NCBI GenBank assembly: GCA_964503665.1
Contig: CAZDAR010000006.1
Coordinates: forward strand, 5,713 to 69,712
Length of the DNA stretch: 64,000 bases
Source of the DNA: 40-80 sp964503665
GTDB taxonomy: Bacteria > Bacteroidota > Bacteroidia > Flavobacteriales_D > Crocinitomicaceae
Direction: 5' to 3'
Shown one piece after another: positions 8,762 through 18,061 of the stretch (positions are counted from its first letter, which is position 1; each line of letters begins with the position of its first letter). The notes below the pieces were generated by a model. The model searched no databases. It saw only the letters and a program-made list of their open reading frames with translations, and had not been told where the DNA came from. The translations under genes were made by a program, and so were the position numbers.

Positions 8762-10006
8762 TTAATGTTTTACCCACACTTGAACAAGCTTCACTAATGT
8801 ATTAACTGCTTTCTGCATATCTTGAACAGAAACATATTCGTGCTTAGAGTGAATACCCATTTCTCCTGTAAAGATATTTGGACAAGGTAATCCCATAAAC
8901 GATAAACGAGAACCATCTGTTCCTCCTCGGATTAACATTGGTCTTGGTGTTACGCCTGCCTCTTCCATTGCTTGAATAGCGTATTGCGTCACAAATGGAA
9001 CACCATCTAATACATCTTTCATATTGCGATATTGCTCCGTTACTTCAAATTCAGAAGTAACTCCTGGATATTGCGTAACGACTTTATCAAGAATCGATTT
9101 CAATCGCGTTTCATATTCTTCTAATTTCGCTGTTATATGATCTCGGACAATAAAACTAACAGTCACTTTTTCCATGATTCCAGTAATAGAAGTTGGATGA
9201 ACAAAACCTTCTCTATCTTCTGTCGTTTCTGGTGACCATTCGTTCTTAGGTAAAGCTGCTAAAAATTCTCCCGCCACTTTCATAGCGTTAACCATCTTTC
9301 CTTTCGCATAACCTGGGTGAGCAGAAACGCCGTGAATAGTTATCGTAACTGCATCCGCTGAGAATGTTTCATCTTCGATAGAACCTAATTCACCACCATC
9401 TAATGTATAACCATAGTCAGCGTTTAATTTCTTCATGTCCAGTTTCTCTACTCCACGACCTACTTCTTCGTCTGGCGTGAATAAGATACGAATATCACCA
9501 TGCTCTATTTCAGTATGTTTAACGAGGTAGTTTGCCAAGTCCATAATGATTGCAACACCTGCTTTGTCATCCGCTCCTAATAGTGTCAATCCTGAAGCAG
9601 TGATAATATCATCTCCAATTCGCTCTTTTAAATATGGATGATTTTCTTTGGTAATTACTTGTGTCGTATCGTCTGGTAAAATGATTGGACTTCCATCCCA
9701 TTTACGGTGAACAATTGGTTTCACATTCGTTCCACTGCAATCAGGAGCAGTGTCCATGTGAGAACAGAAACATATCGTTGGAATATCCGACTTTGAACTT
9801 GTGGATGGTATCGTTGCGAAAACATATCCCCACTCGTCCATATACGCATCATTTAATCCCATTTCTAACAATTCTTCTACTAAGACTTTTGCTAGATCTT
9901 TTTCTTTCATTGATGACGGGAATGTGGTAGAATTCGGGTCTGCTGTTGTATCTATTTGAACATATTTTTTAAATCGTTCTTCTACTGTGTAATTGTAATT
10001 TGTCAT
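8762..10006 (-). CDS. pepT: Peptidase T (tripeptide aminopeptidase)
   Basis: Cytoplasmic M20 zinc aminopeptidase that removes the N-terminal residue of tripeptides. The 414-residue length is typical. The M20 metal and catalytic positions are visible in order: HMDTAPDC, GADDKAGVA (bridging Asp), TPDEEVGRG (general base and metal Glu), YTLDGGELG and the late His in GEMGIHSKHEY. The dimerisation domain lies between. It is transcribed away from gyrB with a perfect -7 box just past the gyrB terminator, so it is an independent unit despite sharing orientation with gyrB. Confidence 0.96.
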   Translation of the reverse strand: MTNYNYTVEERFKKYVQIDTTADPNSTTFPSSMKEKDLAKVLVEELLEMGLNDAYMDEWGYVFATIPSTSSKSDIPTICFCSHMDTAPDCSGTNVKPIVHRKWDGSPIILPDDTTQVITKENHPYLKERIGDDIITASGLTLLGADDKAGVAIIMDLANYLVKHTEIEHGDIRILFTPDEEVGRGVEKLDMKKLNADYGYTLDGGELGSIEDETFSADAVTITIHGVSAHPGYAKGKMVNAMKVAGEFLAALPKNEWSPETTEDREGFVHPTSITGIMEKVTVSFIVRDHITAKLEEYETRLKSILDKVVTQYPGVTSEFEVTEQYRNMKDVLDGVPFVTQYAIQAMEEAGVTPRPMLIRGGTDGSRLSFMGLPCPNIFTGEMGIHSKHEYVSVQDMQKAVNTLVKLVQVWVKH

Positions 10007-10059
10007 TGTATTTATATGTTTTAACGTTATTCTCTTCTTTATTAACTAGATTTCTTATA

Positions 10060-10067
10060 CAAAAATA
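10060..10067 (-). promoter_or_regulatory. -7 promoter box of pepT
   Basis: The minus strand reads TATTTTTG, a perfect TAnnTTTG match about 53 nt upstream of the pepT ATG. It overlaps the T tract that ends the gyrB terminator. Confidence 0.5.
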
Positions 10068-10103
10068 AAAAAAACGGTTTCAATATTTTTTGAAACCGTT
10101 TTT
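10064..10103 (-). terminator. Terminator downstream of gyrB
   Basis: The minus strand has a 13-bp perfect stem (AAAAACGGTTTCA with TGAAACCGTTTTT) and an 8-nt loop, followed by a T-rich tract. It lies between the gyrB stop and pepT. Confidence 0.8.
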
Positions 10104-10133
10104 AAATTCTATATACCGTATATTTAATTGTTA

Positions 10134-12089
10134 TTAAACGTCCAATTTAGCGTATTTAGCGTTCTTCTCGATAAATTCACGTCTTGGTGGAACCTCATCT
10201 CCCATTAACATAGAGAATACTTGATCCGCCTCAACTGCATTATCGATAGTTACTTGACGCAACGTTCTGTGTTCAGGATTCATGGTTGTATCCCATAATT
10301 GCTCGGCGTTCATCTCTCCCAAACCTTTGTACCTCTGAACGTTCACTGATGCTTCAGTACCTGAACCTTTCAATTCCATGATTAAACGAGCACGTTGGTC
10401 TTCATCCCAAGCGTATTCAGATTTACTTCCCTTCTTCACTTGATAAAGTGGTGGTGTTGCAATATAGATATAGCCATTTTCAATTAACTCCTTCATGTAT
10501 CGGAAGAAAAATGTCAACATCAATGTTTGGATATGCGAACCATCCACGTCGGCATCACACATGATAATAATCTTATGATATCTAAGTTTTTCTAAATTTA
10601 ACGCTTTGGAATCTTCTTCAGTTCCTACGCGAACTCCAAGAGCAGTGTATATATTCTTTATCTCTTCGTTTTCGAAGATTCTATGTTGCATTGCCTTTTC
10701 AACGTTCAAAATCTTACCTCTCAATGGCATAATTGCTTGAAAATGTCTATCGCGACCCTGTTTTGCAGTACCACCCGCAGAATCTCCCTCGACGAAGAAT
10801 ACTTCACAAGCAGCTGGATCTTTTTCAGAGCAATCCGCTAATTTACCTGGTAAACCAGAACCAGTAAGTACATTCTTACGTTGAACCATTTCTCTTGCCT
10901 TACGAGCTGCATGACGCGCACGAGCAGCAAGAATTACTTTTTCAACAATCATTCTTGCCTCTGTTGGATGCTCCTCTAAATAGATAGCTAACATCTCAGA
11001 AACAGATTGAGAAACAGGGGCAGTAACCTCTCTATTTCCTAATTTTGTTTTTGTTTGACCTTCAAATTGTGGCTCCTGTACTTTCACTGAAAGAACGGCG
11101 GTTAAACCTTCTCGGAAGTCATCACCATCAATTTCAATTTTCTCTTTGGCAAGAATTCCGCTATCAGTAGCATATTTCTTCAAGGTATTCGTTAATCCTC
11201 TTCTAAATCCTGAAAGGTGTGTTCCTCCTTCATGCGTATTGATGTTATTCACATACGCTAAAATATTTTCTGTATAAGAAGTATTGTAAGTCATGGCAAC
11301 CTCAACAGGAACACCATCTTTTTCTCCTTCAAAATAAATAACATCATTGATTAGAGCCTCACGGTTACGGTCTAAATATTGTGCAAACTCTCTTAAACCT
11401 CCTTCTGAATGAAAAACATTTCTTTTTGGCTCTTCACCTTCCTCTAATTCTTCACGATTATCGGTTAATGTAATGGTGATACCTTTGTTTAGAAACGCTA
11501 ATTCTCGCATTCTTGCTGCTAAAGTATCATAATTGTACTCTAACGAATCAAAGATAGTTCCATCAGGCTTAAAAGTAACAATCGTTCCAGTGTCGTTAGA
11601 TACTCCAACCTCCTTAACATCGTAAAGTGGTTTACCAATAGAATACTCTTGTTGGAAGATTTTACCATCACGGTGAACTTCAGCTTTAAATTCAATTGAA
11701 AGTGCATTCACACAAGAAACACCTACACCGTGTAAACCTCCAGAAACTTTGTAAGTATCTTTATCAAATTTTCCACCAGCATGTAGTACGGTCATTACAA
11801 CCTCTAAAGCTGACTTTTTCTCCCTTTCGTGCATGGCTGTTGGAATACCACGACCGTTATCTGCAACAGTAATTGTATTGCCTGGGTTAATAACTACCGA
11901 TATAGTATCACAGTAGCCCCCCATTGCCTCATCGATAGAATTATCTACTACTTCATAAACGAGGTGATGTAACCCACGAACACCAACGTCTCCGATATAC
12001 ATCGCTGGCCTTTTACGAACTGCTTCAAGTCCTTCTAATACCTGAATATTACTGGCTGAATAGTCGCTGTTCTTATTTTCTGCACTCAT
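10134..12089 (-). CDS. gyrB: DNA gyrase subunit B
   Basis: ATPase subunit of DNA gyrase, which introduces negative supercoils together with GyrA. At 651 residues it is the short form lacking the C-terminal insertion of enterobacterial GyrB. Seen in order: EGLEAVRKRPAMYIG, the GHKL ATPase segments VDNSIDEAMGG, DNGRGIP and GGLHGVG, the transducer region, then the TOPRIM motifs EGDSAGGTAKQGRDR, PLRGKILNVEKA and CDADVDGSHIQTL. The C-terminus carries QRYKGLGEMN, typical of gyrase. It has its own promoter and terminator. ParE is an alternative in principle, but sequence and length fit GyrB. Confidence 0.97.
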   Translation of the reverse strand: MSAENKNSDYSASNIQVLEGLEAVRKRPAMYIGDVGVRGLHHLVYEVVDNSIDEAMGGYCDTISVVINPGNTITVADNGRGIPTAMHEREKKSALEVVMTVLHAGGKFDKDTYKVSGGLHGVGVSCVNALSIEFKAEVHRDGKIFQQEYSIGKPLYDVKEVGVSNDTGTIVTFKPDGTIFDSLEYNYDTLAARMRELAFLNKGITITLTDNREELEEGEEPKRNVFHSEGGLREFAQYLDRNREALINDVIYFEGEKDGVPVEVAMTYNTSYTENILAYVNNINTHEGGTHLSGFRRGLTNTLKKYATDSGILAKEKIEIDGDDFREGLTAVLSVKVQEPQFEGQTKTKLGNREVTAPVSQSVSEMLAIYLEEHPTEARMIVEKVILAARARHAARKAREMVQRKNVLTGSGLPGKLADCSEKDPAACEVFFVEGDSAGGTAKQGRDRHFQAIMPLRGKILNVEKAMQHRIFENEEIKNIYTALGVRVGTEEDSKALNLEKLRYHKIIIMCDADVDGSHIQTLMLTFFFRYMKELIENGYIYIATPPLYQVKKGSKSEYAWDEDQRARLIMELKGSGTEASVNVQRYKGLGEMNAEQLWDTTMNPEHRTLRQVTIDNAVEADQVFSMLMGDEVPPRREFIEKNAKYAKLDV

Positions 12090-12127
12090 GCTTTTAGATG
12101 AATTTGTTTGTTTAATTAGATAAGGGA

Positions 12128-12135
12128 CAAATATA
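12128..12135 (-). promoter_or_regulatory. -7 promoter box of gyrB
   Basis: The minus strand reads TATATTTG, a perfect TAnnTTTG match 38 nt upstream of the gyrB ATG. No clear -33 TTG at standard spacing. Confidence 0.55.
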
Positions 12136-12380
12136 CAACATTTTCGTGATAAATAAAATGAAAAATTGTCAAAAAAAATTTCATGAAATTACTCTTTGGA
12201 AAGCTATGTCAAAATGTAATTCAATAGCAATTATTACTTCTTAAATAATCTTCTGTTCATTTATACATTTAAACGTTATTCGTTCATTTCTAGAATTATA
12301 AATAACATTCCCTTTCTATAAAACAACAACACTTAATTCAATAAAAATGTCAGAATTTCTTACTTTTTTATATTTTTACC

Positions 12381-12388
12381 TACATTTG
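12381..12388 (+). promoter_or_regulatory. -7 promoter box of the lipoprotein gene
   Basis: TACATTTG is a perfect TAnnTTTG match, 20 nt upstream of the ATG at 12409. Confidence 0.6.
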
Positions 12389-12408
12389 TCTTCTAAATTT
12401 TTTTAATC

Positions 12409-13830
12409 ATGAAAAAACTAAGTCTACTATTACTACTACCTACATTCCTTTTTATTTTTTCCTGTAACAAAAAGTCAAGTGACCAATTAGAAACGATTGC
12501 AGCTAGTTATTTTGATACACAACCCGATATCATTGGATTTGGTAAGATTTCTATTGGTCAAATAAACGATTTGTCTAAAATTGAAAACATTCCTGTTTTT
12601 GGAAGTATGGTGAAAGGAGAATTGGTAAGTGTTAAATCATGTATTGATATTGATAACTATATTTATTTTGGTGTCGAAGGTAAAACGCAAGATGATATTT
12701 CTGCAACCGCATTTGCGACCGTTAAACATCTTGATTCTTTAAATAACTACTTAAAAGAAAGAGGATATACAGTTGAGAAAAAAAACAATTTAAACATTGC
12801 TGAAGAAGATGAATTAATTTTTATATTTGATAAAGACTTGATCGCTATAAAGGCAGGTAAAAATCAAGAAAAAGAAGCATTTGTTAAAACATTTAAAACC
12901 CTTAAAGATGGAAAAGGAGGTGCTAATAAAGACATTCTAAAAGCGCTTCAAAAGGAAGCCCCAATCGCCATTGCTTTATTTCCTAATAAAGCATACAATC
13001 TAAATCAAGATGATGAATTAAAAGCAGTCATGAGTGGTGATTTATACGATGGTATTTTACAGAGTATCGATATTCAATTCTTGAATGGTAAAATCGAATT
13101 AACGAATGAATTCATTGGTGAAAAAGATAAATTAGCAAAGTTGGATTTTATCAATCATTCGAAAGAAACGAAAGCATTTAAAATTTCAGGTAAAGATATT
13201 TTGACTTTAGCTCTAAATGTTGATTTTGAAAGAATTGAGAAAGAAAATAAGAAACTTTTTGACTTCTTCTTTTCTAAAATGAATGATGAAATGGATGCTT
13301 ATGCAGAATTAGGAGTAAGAAAAACAAAAAATGATGAAATCATTGAAACAATAAATAAATTCTCTTCAAAAGATCATCCTTTAACAAACATTTCAAATGG
13401 TATTTTCTTTCTGACCGCTGATGCCAATAAAGAAAATGGAAAACCACCTCACATCAAATTTTATTTAGGTTCTAAAAATACTGAGTTAAAAAATTACTTG
13501 AGAGATTTAATTAAGTCTTGGGACAAGTTAGCGCAAATAACGATTACGAAAAACACGATAGAAGGTACTATTTATAAATCTCAAGAAGAAATTAACTACA
13601 CCGAAAACTCTGGTGCTTCCGACAATGTATTTAAACTATATGTTGACATGGACTATGTGACTTCTATATTGCAAAAAAGTGATGAGAAAAGCGCAATATT
13701 TACACGTCCTTTAAAAGACATCGATATTTATTCGAAGGGAAATGTTAGTAAGCTAATTATTCACACAAAAGATCCAAATACAAATGCGTTAGAATACTTG
13801 GTGAAAGAGTATATGAAAATGGGGAACTAA
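12409..13830 (+). CDS. Uncharacterised lipoprotein, 473 residues
   Basis: I do not recognise a named function. Residues 1-18 form a lipoprotein signal peptide ending in the lipobox LFIFSCNKK, so the mature protein should be anchored through the Cys at about residue 19. The rest is soluble, rich in Lys, Asp and Glu, with alternating strands and helices and no visible enzyme motif. Its style (lipoprotein with repeated modules after a short Ser/Lys-rich linker) recalls the DUF4836 group of Bacteroidota lipoproteins, but this is only a resemblance. It has its own promoter. msrB follows after 38 bp, so the two may be co-transcribed. Confidence 0.8.
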   Translation: MKKLSLLLLLPTFLFIFSCNKKSSDQLETIAASYFDTQPDIIGFGKISIGQINDLSKIENIPVFGSMVKGELVSVKSCIDIDNYIYFGVEGKTQDDISATAFATVKHLDSLNNYLKERGYTVEKKNNLNIAEEDELIFIFDKDLIAIKAGKNQEKEAFVKTFKTLKDGKGGANKDILKALQKEAPIAIALFPNKAYNLNQDDELKAVMSGDLYDGILQSIDIQFLNGKIELTNEFIGEKDKLAKLDFINHSKETKAFKISGKDILTLALNVDFERIEKENKKLFDFFFSKMNDEMDAYAELGVRKTKNDEIIETINKFSSKDHPLTNISNGIFFLTADANKENGKPPHIKFYLGSKNTELKNYLRDLIKSWDKLAQITITKNTIEGTIYKSQEEINYTENSGASDNVFKLYVDMDYVTSILQKSDEKSAIFTRPLKDIDIYSKGNVSKLIIHTKDPNTNALEYLVKEYMKMGN

Positions 13831-13868
13831 TCTTATGGTGAATGAATAAGGGATGATCGATAGAATCA

Positions 13869-14249
13869 ATGGACGATACGAATAAGAGTTGGAAGGTGTT
13901 AACACCTAAAGAGGCAGAGGTAATCCTTCACAAAGGGACAGAATATCCTTATACGGGAGAATATGTCGCTCTTTTTAAAAAGGGAACTTACGTTTGTAAG
14001 CAATGCGAAACACCGCTCTATCGTTCAGAAGACAAGTTTCATTCTTCCTGTGGTTGGCCATCTTTTGATGACGAAATAGAAAACGCAGTGACAAAAACCA
14101 TTGATTCAGATGGTCATAGAATAGAAATAACATGTGCCAATTGTGGTGGACATTTAGGCCATATATTTCAAGGTGAAGGATTTACACCTAAAGACACAAG
14201 ACATTGTGTTAACTCTATTTCACTAAAGTTCGTCATGGATAGCGAATAA
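13869..14249 (+). CDS. msrB: Peptide-methionine (R)-S-oxide reductase
   Basis: Repairs the R-sulfoxide of methionine in oxidised proteins. The 126-residue protein is a stand-alone MsrB without a fused MsrA. Zinc ligands are in CKQCETPL and CANCGGHLGH; the substrate-binding motif is GWPSFDDEI; the catalytic cysteine is in DTRHCVNSISLKF near the C-terminus. A second cysteine within HSSCGWPSF may act in recycling. The gene starts 38 bp after the lipoprotein gene. Confidence 0.95.
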   Translation: MDDTNKSWKVLTPKEAEVILHKGTEYPYTGEYVALFKKGTYVCKQCETPLYRSEDKFHSSCGWPSFDDEIENAVTKTIDSDGHRIEITCANCGGHLGHIFQGEGFTPKDTRHCVNSISLKFVMDSE

Positions 14250-14354
14250 AATACTTCACACATTCCTTATTTTTTATACAAATTCAGTTCTAACCGTTTA
14301 TAATAATTTTTAACCTTTTGACATTTCTTTAAATAGTTATCGCTAGAGATTTGT

Positions 14355-14362
14355 CATCTTTG
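14355..14362 (+). promoter_or_regulatory. Near-consensus -7 box of the M16 peptidase pair
   Basis: CATCTTTG matches TAnnTTTG at all fixed positions but the first and lies 25 nt upstream of the ATG at 14388. Confidence 0.35.
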
Positions 14363-14387
14363 TAAATTAAAGAAAAAAACAAGTTAT

Positions 14388-15857
14388 ATGAAGAAAATCA
14401 TAAGCACATTAGCTATAATGGTTGGTATTTCAACGTTGAGCTTTGCACAAGAGCCAATTAAATATGTAGAATACGACCTTCCAAACGGCTTACATGTAAT
14501 TTTACATGAAGACCATGACAATCCATTAACGGTTGTTTCTGTGATGTATCATGTTGGCTCTCAGAATGAGAAAACGGATAAAACAGGTTTCGCACACTTT
14601 TTTGAGCACTTACTTTTCGAAGGGTCTCAAAATATAGGTCGTGGTGAATACAGTCAGTTGGTAGAGAAAAACGGTGGAGCGTTAAACGCAAATACAACAC
14701 CAGACAGAACCTATTATTTTGAAATCTTACCTTCAAACCAAACTGAATTAGGTCTTTGGTTAGAGTCAGAAAGAATGTTGCACGCTAAAGTAGATAGCGT
14801 TGGTATTGAAACACAAAGAAACGTCGTGAAAGAAGAAAGACGTATGCGTTTTGACAACCAACCTTATGGAACATTTATCGAAGAAGCATTTCAAAATGTA
14901 TATGCTGGAACGAGTTACGGATGGTCTGTTATCGGAAGTATGGAACATTTATCCAATGCAGAAGAGGAAGATTACGTGAACTTCTACCAAACATTTTATG
15001 TGCCTTCAAATGCCGTACTTTCTATTTCTGGAGACTTTGATATCAAAGAAATAAAAGGATGGATTAATAAGTATTTCGGTTCAATACCTTCTGGTGAAGC
15101 AATTAATCTATACCGCAATTTCTTACGTTTGAATAACGTTCAGTTTAAAGAAAAATATGGTGTTGAAAAATCGATTTTTGACCAAAAAGATTTCTTTGCT
15201 TCTAAAAATGCAGAAGCCAAAAAATTGATAGCAAAATATAGCGCAATTCCTACAACAATTAAGCGTCCAACTAAAAATGATGCGAATTTGCCAAAGGCTA
15301 TCGAAAAAACAATTTATGACAACGTAGATTTACCTGGTTTATTTATGGTGTACAAGTTACCAAACGAAAATCATCCTGACGCATACGCTTTACAATTAAT
15401 GAACACTGTATTGGCAGGTTCAGAAAGTTCTAGAATTTACAAACAATTAGTAGAGAAAAAACAATTATCATCAGCTGCATTCTCTTTCCCTTACATGTTA
15501 GAAAACGCAGGTATGGATATTGTTGCTTCCATTTGCGCTAAAGGAAAAACAATTGAAGAGAATTTAGCCGCAATAGATGAAGAAATTGCTAAAATGCAAA
15601 ATGAATTGATTTCTGACGAAGAATTGGAAAAAGTTAAGAATCAAATGGAAAAGCAATTCATCGAGCGTATTGGAAGTATTTCAAGTGTAGCAGAATTATT
15701 AGCTCAAAGTTATATGTATCAAGGTTCAACTGAATTAGTGAATACAGAATTGCAAAAATACATGAAAGTTACGAAAGAAGATATTCAGCGCGTTGCGCAA
15801 AAATACCTGACGAAAGATAACAGAGTTATTTTAAACTATTTACCAAAACAAGATTAA
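14388..15857 (+). CDS. M16 family zinc peptidase (catalytic partner)
   Basis: Exported insulinase/PqqL-type peptidase of 489 residues. A signal peptide spans 1-20 (ending SFAQ). The inverted zinc motif HxxEH is intact in FAHFFEHLLFEGS, with the downstream Glu in NVVKEERRMR. The second M16 half (about 300-480) lacks a zinc site, as usual, and carries SRIYKQLVEKK. The next gene, 12 bp downstream, encodes a second M16 protein with no zinc ligands, so the pair probably forms a heterodimer like other two-subunit M16B enzymes. Likely periplasmic; substrate unknown. Confidence 0.92.
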   Translation: MKKIISTLAIMVGISTLSFAQEPIKYVEYDLPNGLHVILHEDHDNPLTVVSVMYHVGSQNEKTDKTGFAHFFEHLLFEGSQNIGRGEYSQLVEKNGGALNANTTPDRTYYFEILPSNQTELGLWLESERMLHAKVDSVGIETQRNVVKEERRMRFDNQPYGTFIEEAFQNVYAGTSYGWSVIGSMEHLSNAEEEDYVNFYQTFYVPSNAVLSISGDFDIKEIKGWINKYFGSIPSGEAINLYRNFLRLNNVQFKEKYGVEKSIFDQKDFFASKNAEAKKLIAKYSAIPTTIKRPTKNDANLPKAIEKTIYDNVDLPGLFMVYKLPNENHPDAYALQLMNTVLAGSESSRIYKQLVEKKQLSSAAFSFPYMLENAGMDIVASICAKGKTIEENLAAIDEEIAKMQNELISDEELEKVKNQMEKQFIERIGSISSVAELLAQSYMYQGSTELVNTELQKYMKVTKEDIQRVAQKYLTKDNRVILNYLPKQD

Positions 15858-15869
15858 TATTGAACGATT

Positions 15870-17957
15870 ATGAAAAAATTGATTTTAATACTCGCAATAG
15901 TAGGAATTAGCACCATATCTTTTGGACAATTAGATCGCTCAATTCAACCTAAAGCAGCTCCCGCACCAGAACTTCAAATTAAAGACCCGCAAGTTTTTAC
16001 CTTGAAAAATGGATTAAAAGTGATTCTTTCTGAGAATCATAAATTACCTACTGTGGCGGTTTATTTTAACTCTCCAAGTGATTACAGTGTGGAAGGTAAA
16101 AAAGCAGGTGTCAACAAAATGATGGGGGATTTAGTATTGGCTGGAACAGAAAAAAGAACAAAAGACCAATTTGATAATGAAAAAGATTTCATCGGTCTTT
16201 CTATTTATTCTAGTGCTAAGCAATTGTATATTCAAACTTTGAAAAAACATTTAGCTAAAGCAACCGATTTATTTACTGATGCTTTATACAATGCAACATT
16301 CCCTCAATCAGAAATCGATCGTGTTAAAACGAAGTATGAGTCTGATTTATTGTCTGGGAAATCTAATCCTACGTACATTGGACAAAATGTAATGAAAAAA
16401 TTAGTGTATGGTGAAAATCATCCAATGGGTGAGATTTTAACAGAGGAAACATTAAAGAATATTACACGTGATGATATCGTTGCTGCTTATAAAAGAATGT
16501 ACACGCCTGAAAAAGGTTATCTAACAATTGTTGGAGACATGACATTAGAAGAAGCGAAGAAATATGCGGAAGATAATTTCAGTAGCTGGACAGGTGAAGC
16601 GCCTTACACTGCTAATTTCGAAATCCCTAAAAACACACAAGGCAACAGAGTAATCTTTGTGAACAAGAAAGGAGCCGTTCAATCTAAGATATTTATCGCT
16701 ACACCTTTGGATATAACAAAAGGAGACGTGAATGACTTACCGTTTAATGTAACCAATCAAATTTTAGGTGGAGCAGGATTCGGAACTCGTTTAATGCAGA
16801 ATTTAAGAGAAGACAAAGCGTATACATACGGAGCATACTCTCAATATGCAACGAATGAATACGGAAGTTACTTTGTAGCTTCTGGGGATTTTAGAAATGC
16901 CGTTACTGATAGTGCTATCACACAATTTATCTACGAATTAAATCGTATTACAGAAGGAAAGGTTAGCGCGGATGAATTAGCACAAACTAAAGCAATGATG
17001 ACAGGCCGTTTCGCACGCTCTTTGGAAGATGCTGAAACATATGCAGACTTCGCTTACAATATCTTTAAATACAATTTACCAGCAGATTATTACAAAACAT
17101 ATTTAAAGAAATTAGACGGTATTTCTGAAGATGATATTTTAGCAATTGCACAAAAATTCATCAATCCGAAGAAATTATTAATTATCGTTGTCGGAAATGA
17201 AGAAGTACTTGAAAGTTTAAAGCAATTCGATGCGGATGGAAATATCGAAAAGTTAGATGCTTACGGTGATCCTGTAAAAGAAATTCGTCCAGCGGATATT
17301 ACAAAACAACAACTAGTTGAAAAGTACATTTTATTGAATACTAACTCTAAAACATTAGCTGAAGCGAAGAAAAAAGTAAAGAAAGTGAAATCAGTTGAGC
17401 AAGAAATCGCTATGACGACACCTCAAATTCCAATGCCTTTGACAATGAAGCAATATTTCCAAGCTCCTAACAAGTCAGCAATGTCTATTGAAGTACAAGG
17501 TATGCTGGTTCAACGTCAGTATTTCGATGGTAAAACGGGTGGTCAATTTGTAATGCAAGTTGGAACAACTGAATTGTCTGCTGATGAAATTGCTGAGAAA
17601 AATAAAACAGCTGGTTTATTTGAAGAGTTGAATTATGATGCAAATGGAATCGATTATGAATTGATAGGAATTGAAAACCATAATGGAGCAGATTACTATG
17701 TGATTCATCGTAAAAATCCAAAAGGAGAGTCATTTGATTATTACTCTTTAGACGGTCAAAAAGAAAAAACAGTTACCATCGTTACGGAAGACGAAAAAAC
17801 GCAAGAAGTAACAAATACATATGGTGATTATAAAGATGTAGATGGTATTAAATTTCCACATAAAATGAATCTTATTACTGGCGAAATGGGACTTAACGGA
17901 GAAGTTAAGAGCATTAAAGTAAACCAGAAAATTGACGTTGCAGTTTTTAAAAAATAA
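15870..17957 (+). CDS. M16 family protein lacking the zinc site, with a C-terminal extension
   Basis: Partner of the preceding peptidase, 695 residues with a signal peptide (1-19, SFGQ). Where the partner has GFAHFFEHLL, this protein reads GVNKMMGDLV: His, Glu and His are replaced by Lys, Gly and Asp, so it should not bind catalytic zinc. The second half keeps the GGAGFGTRLMQNLREDKAYTYG region typical of non-catalytic M16 subunits. After about residue 450 comes an additional 240-residue beta-rich domain (from TPQIPMPLTMKQYF onward) resembling periplasmic carrier-type folds, which I cannot name. Ends at a terminator. The two genes form an operon. Confidence 0.9.
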   Translation: MKKLILILAIVGISTISFGQLDRSIQPKAAPAPELQIKDPQVFTLKNGLKVILSENHKLPTVAVYFNSPSDYSVEGKKAGVNKMMGDLVLAGTEKRTKDQFDNEKDFIGLSIYSSAKQLYIQTLKKHLAKATDLFTDALYNATFPQSEIDRVKTKYESDLLSGKSNPTYIGQNVMKKLVYGENHPMGEILTEETLKNITRDDIVAAYKRMYTPEKGYLTIVGDMTLEEAKKYAEDNFSSWTGEAPYTANFEIPKNTQGNRVIFVNKKGAVQSKIFIATPLDITKGDVNDLPFNVTNQILGGAGFGTRLMQNLREDKAYTYGAYSQYATNEYGSYFVASGDFRNAVTDSAITQFIYELNRITEGKVSADELAQTKAMMTGRFARSLEDAETYADFAYNIFKYNLPADYYKTYLKKLDGISEDDILAIAQKFINPKKLLIIVVGNEEVLESLKQFDADGNIEKLDAYGDPVKEIRPADITKQQLVEKYILLNTNSKTLAEAKKKVKKVKSVEQEIAMTTPQIPMPLTMKQYFQAPNKSAMSIEVQGMLVQRQYFDGKTGGQFVMQVGTTELSADEIAEKNKTAGLFEELNYDANGIDYELIGIENHNGADYYVIHRKNPKGESFDYYSLDGQKEKTVTIVTEDEKTQEVTNTYGDYKDVDGIKFPHKMNLITGEMGLNGEVKSIKVNQKIDVAVFKK

Positions 17958-17972
17958 CTGAAATAATTTCCT

Positions 17973-18003
17973 GAAAGCCCAACTTAGGTTGGGCTTTCTC
18001 GTT
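17973..18003 (+). terminator. Terminator after the M16 pair
   Basis: An 11-bp stem (GAAAGCCCAAC with GTTGGGCTTTC) and a TTAG loop are followed by a T-rich tract (TCGTTTT). The stem is strong; the tract is slightly interrupted. Confidence 0.75.
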
Positions 18004-18034
18004 TTAAAGATGATGGTAAATCTAAATTTCACTT

Positions 18035-18042
18035 TATCTTTG
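18035..18042 (+). promoter_or_regulatory. -7 promoter box of the PKD protein gene
   Basis: TATCTTTG is a perfect TAnnTTTG match, 19 nt upstream of the ATG at 18062. Confidence 0.6.
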
Positions 18043-18061
18043 TACCAATCATAGTACACAC

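Larger units (their letters stand above)
12090..12408. other. Intergenic region between divergent gyrB and the lipoprotein gene (319 bp)
   Basis: Very AT-rich spacer holding outward-facing -7 boxes near each edge (12128-12135 and 12381-12388). I see no ORF, strong hairpin, riboswitch-like structure or repeat in the middle. Confidence 0.6.

Noticed and set aside
12090..12408. Riboswitch or leader RNA in the gyrB-lipoprotein spacer
   Set aside because: I found no conserved-looking stem set or terminator/anti-terminator pair; the region is just AT-rich with two -7 boxes.
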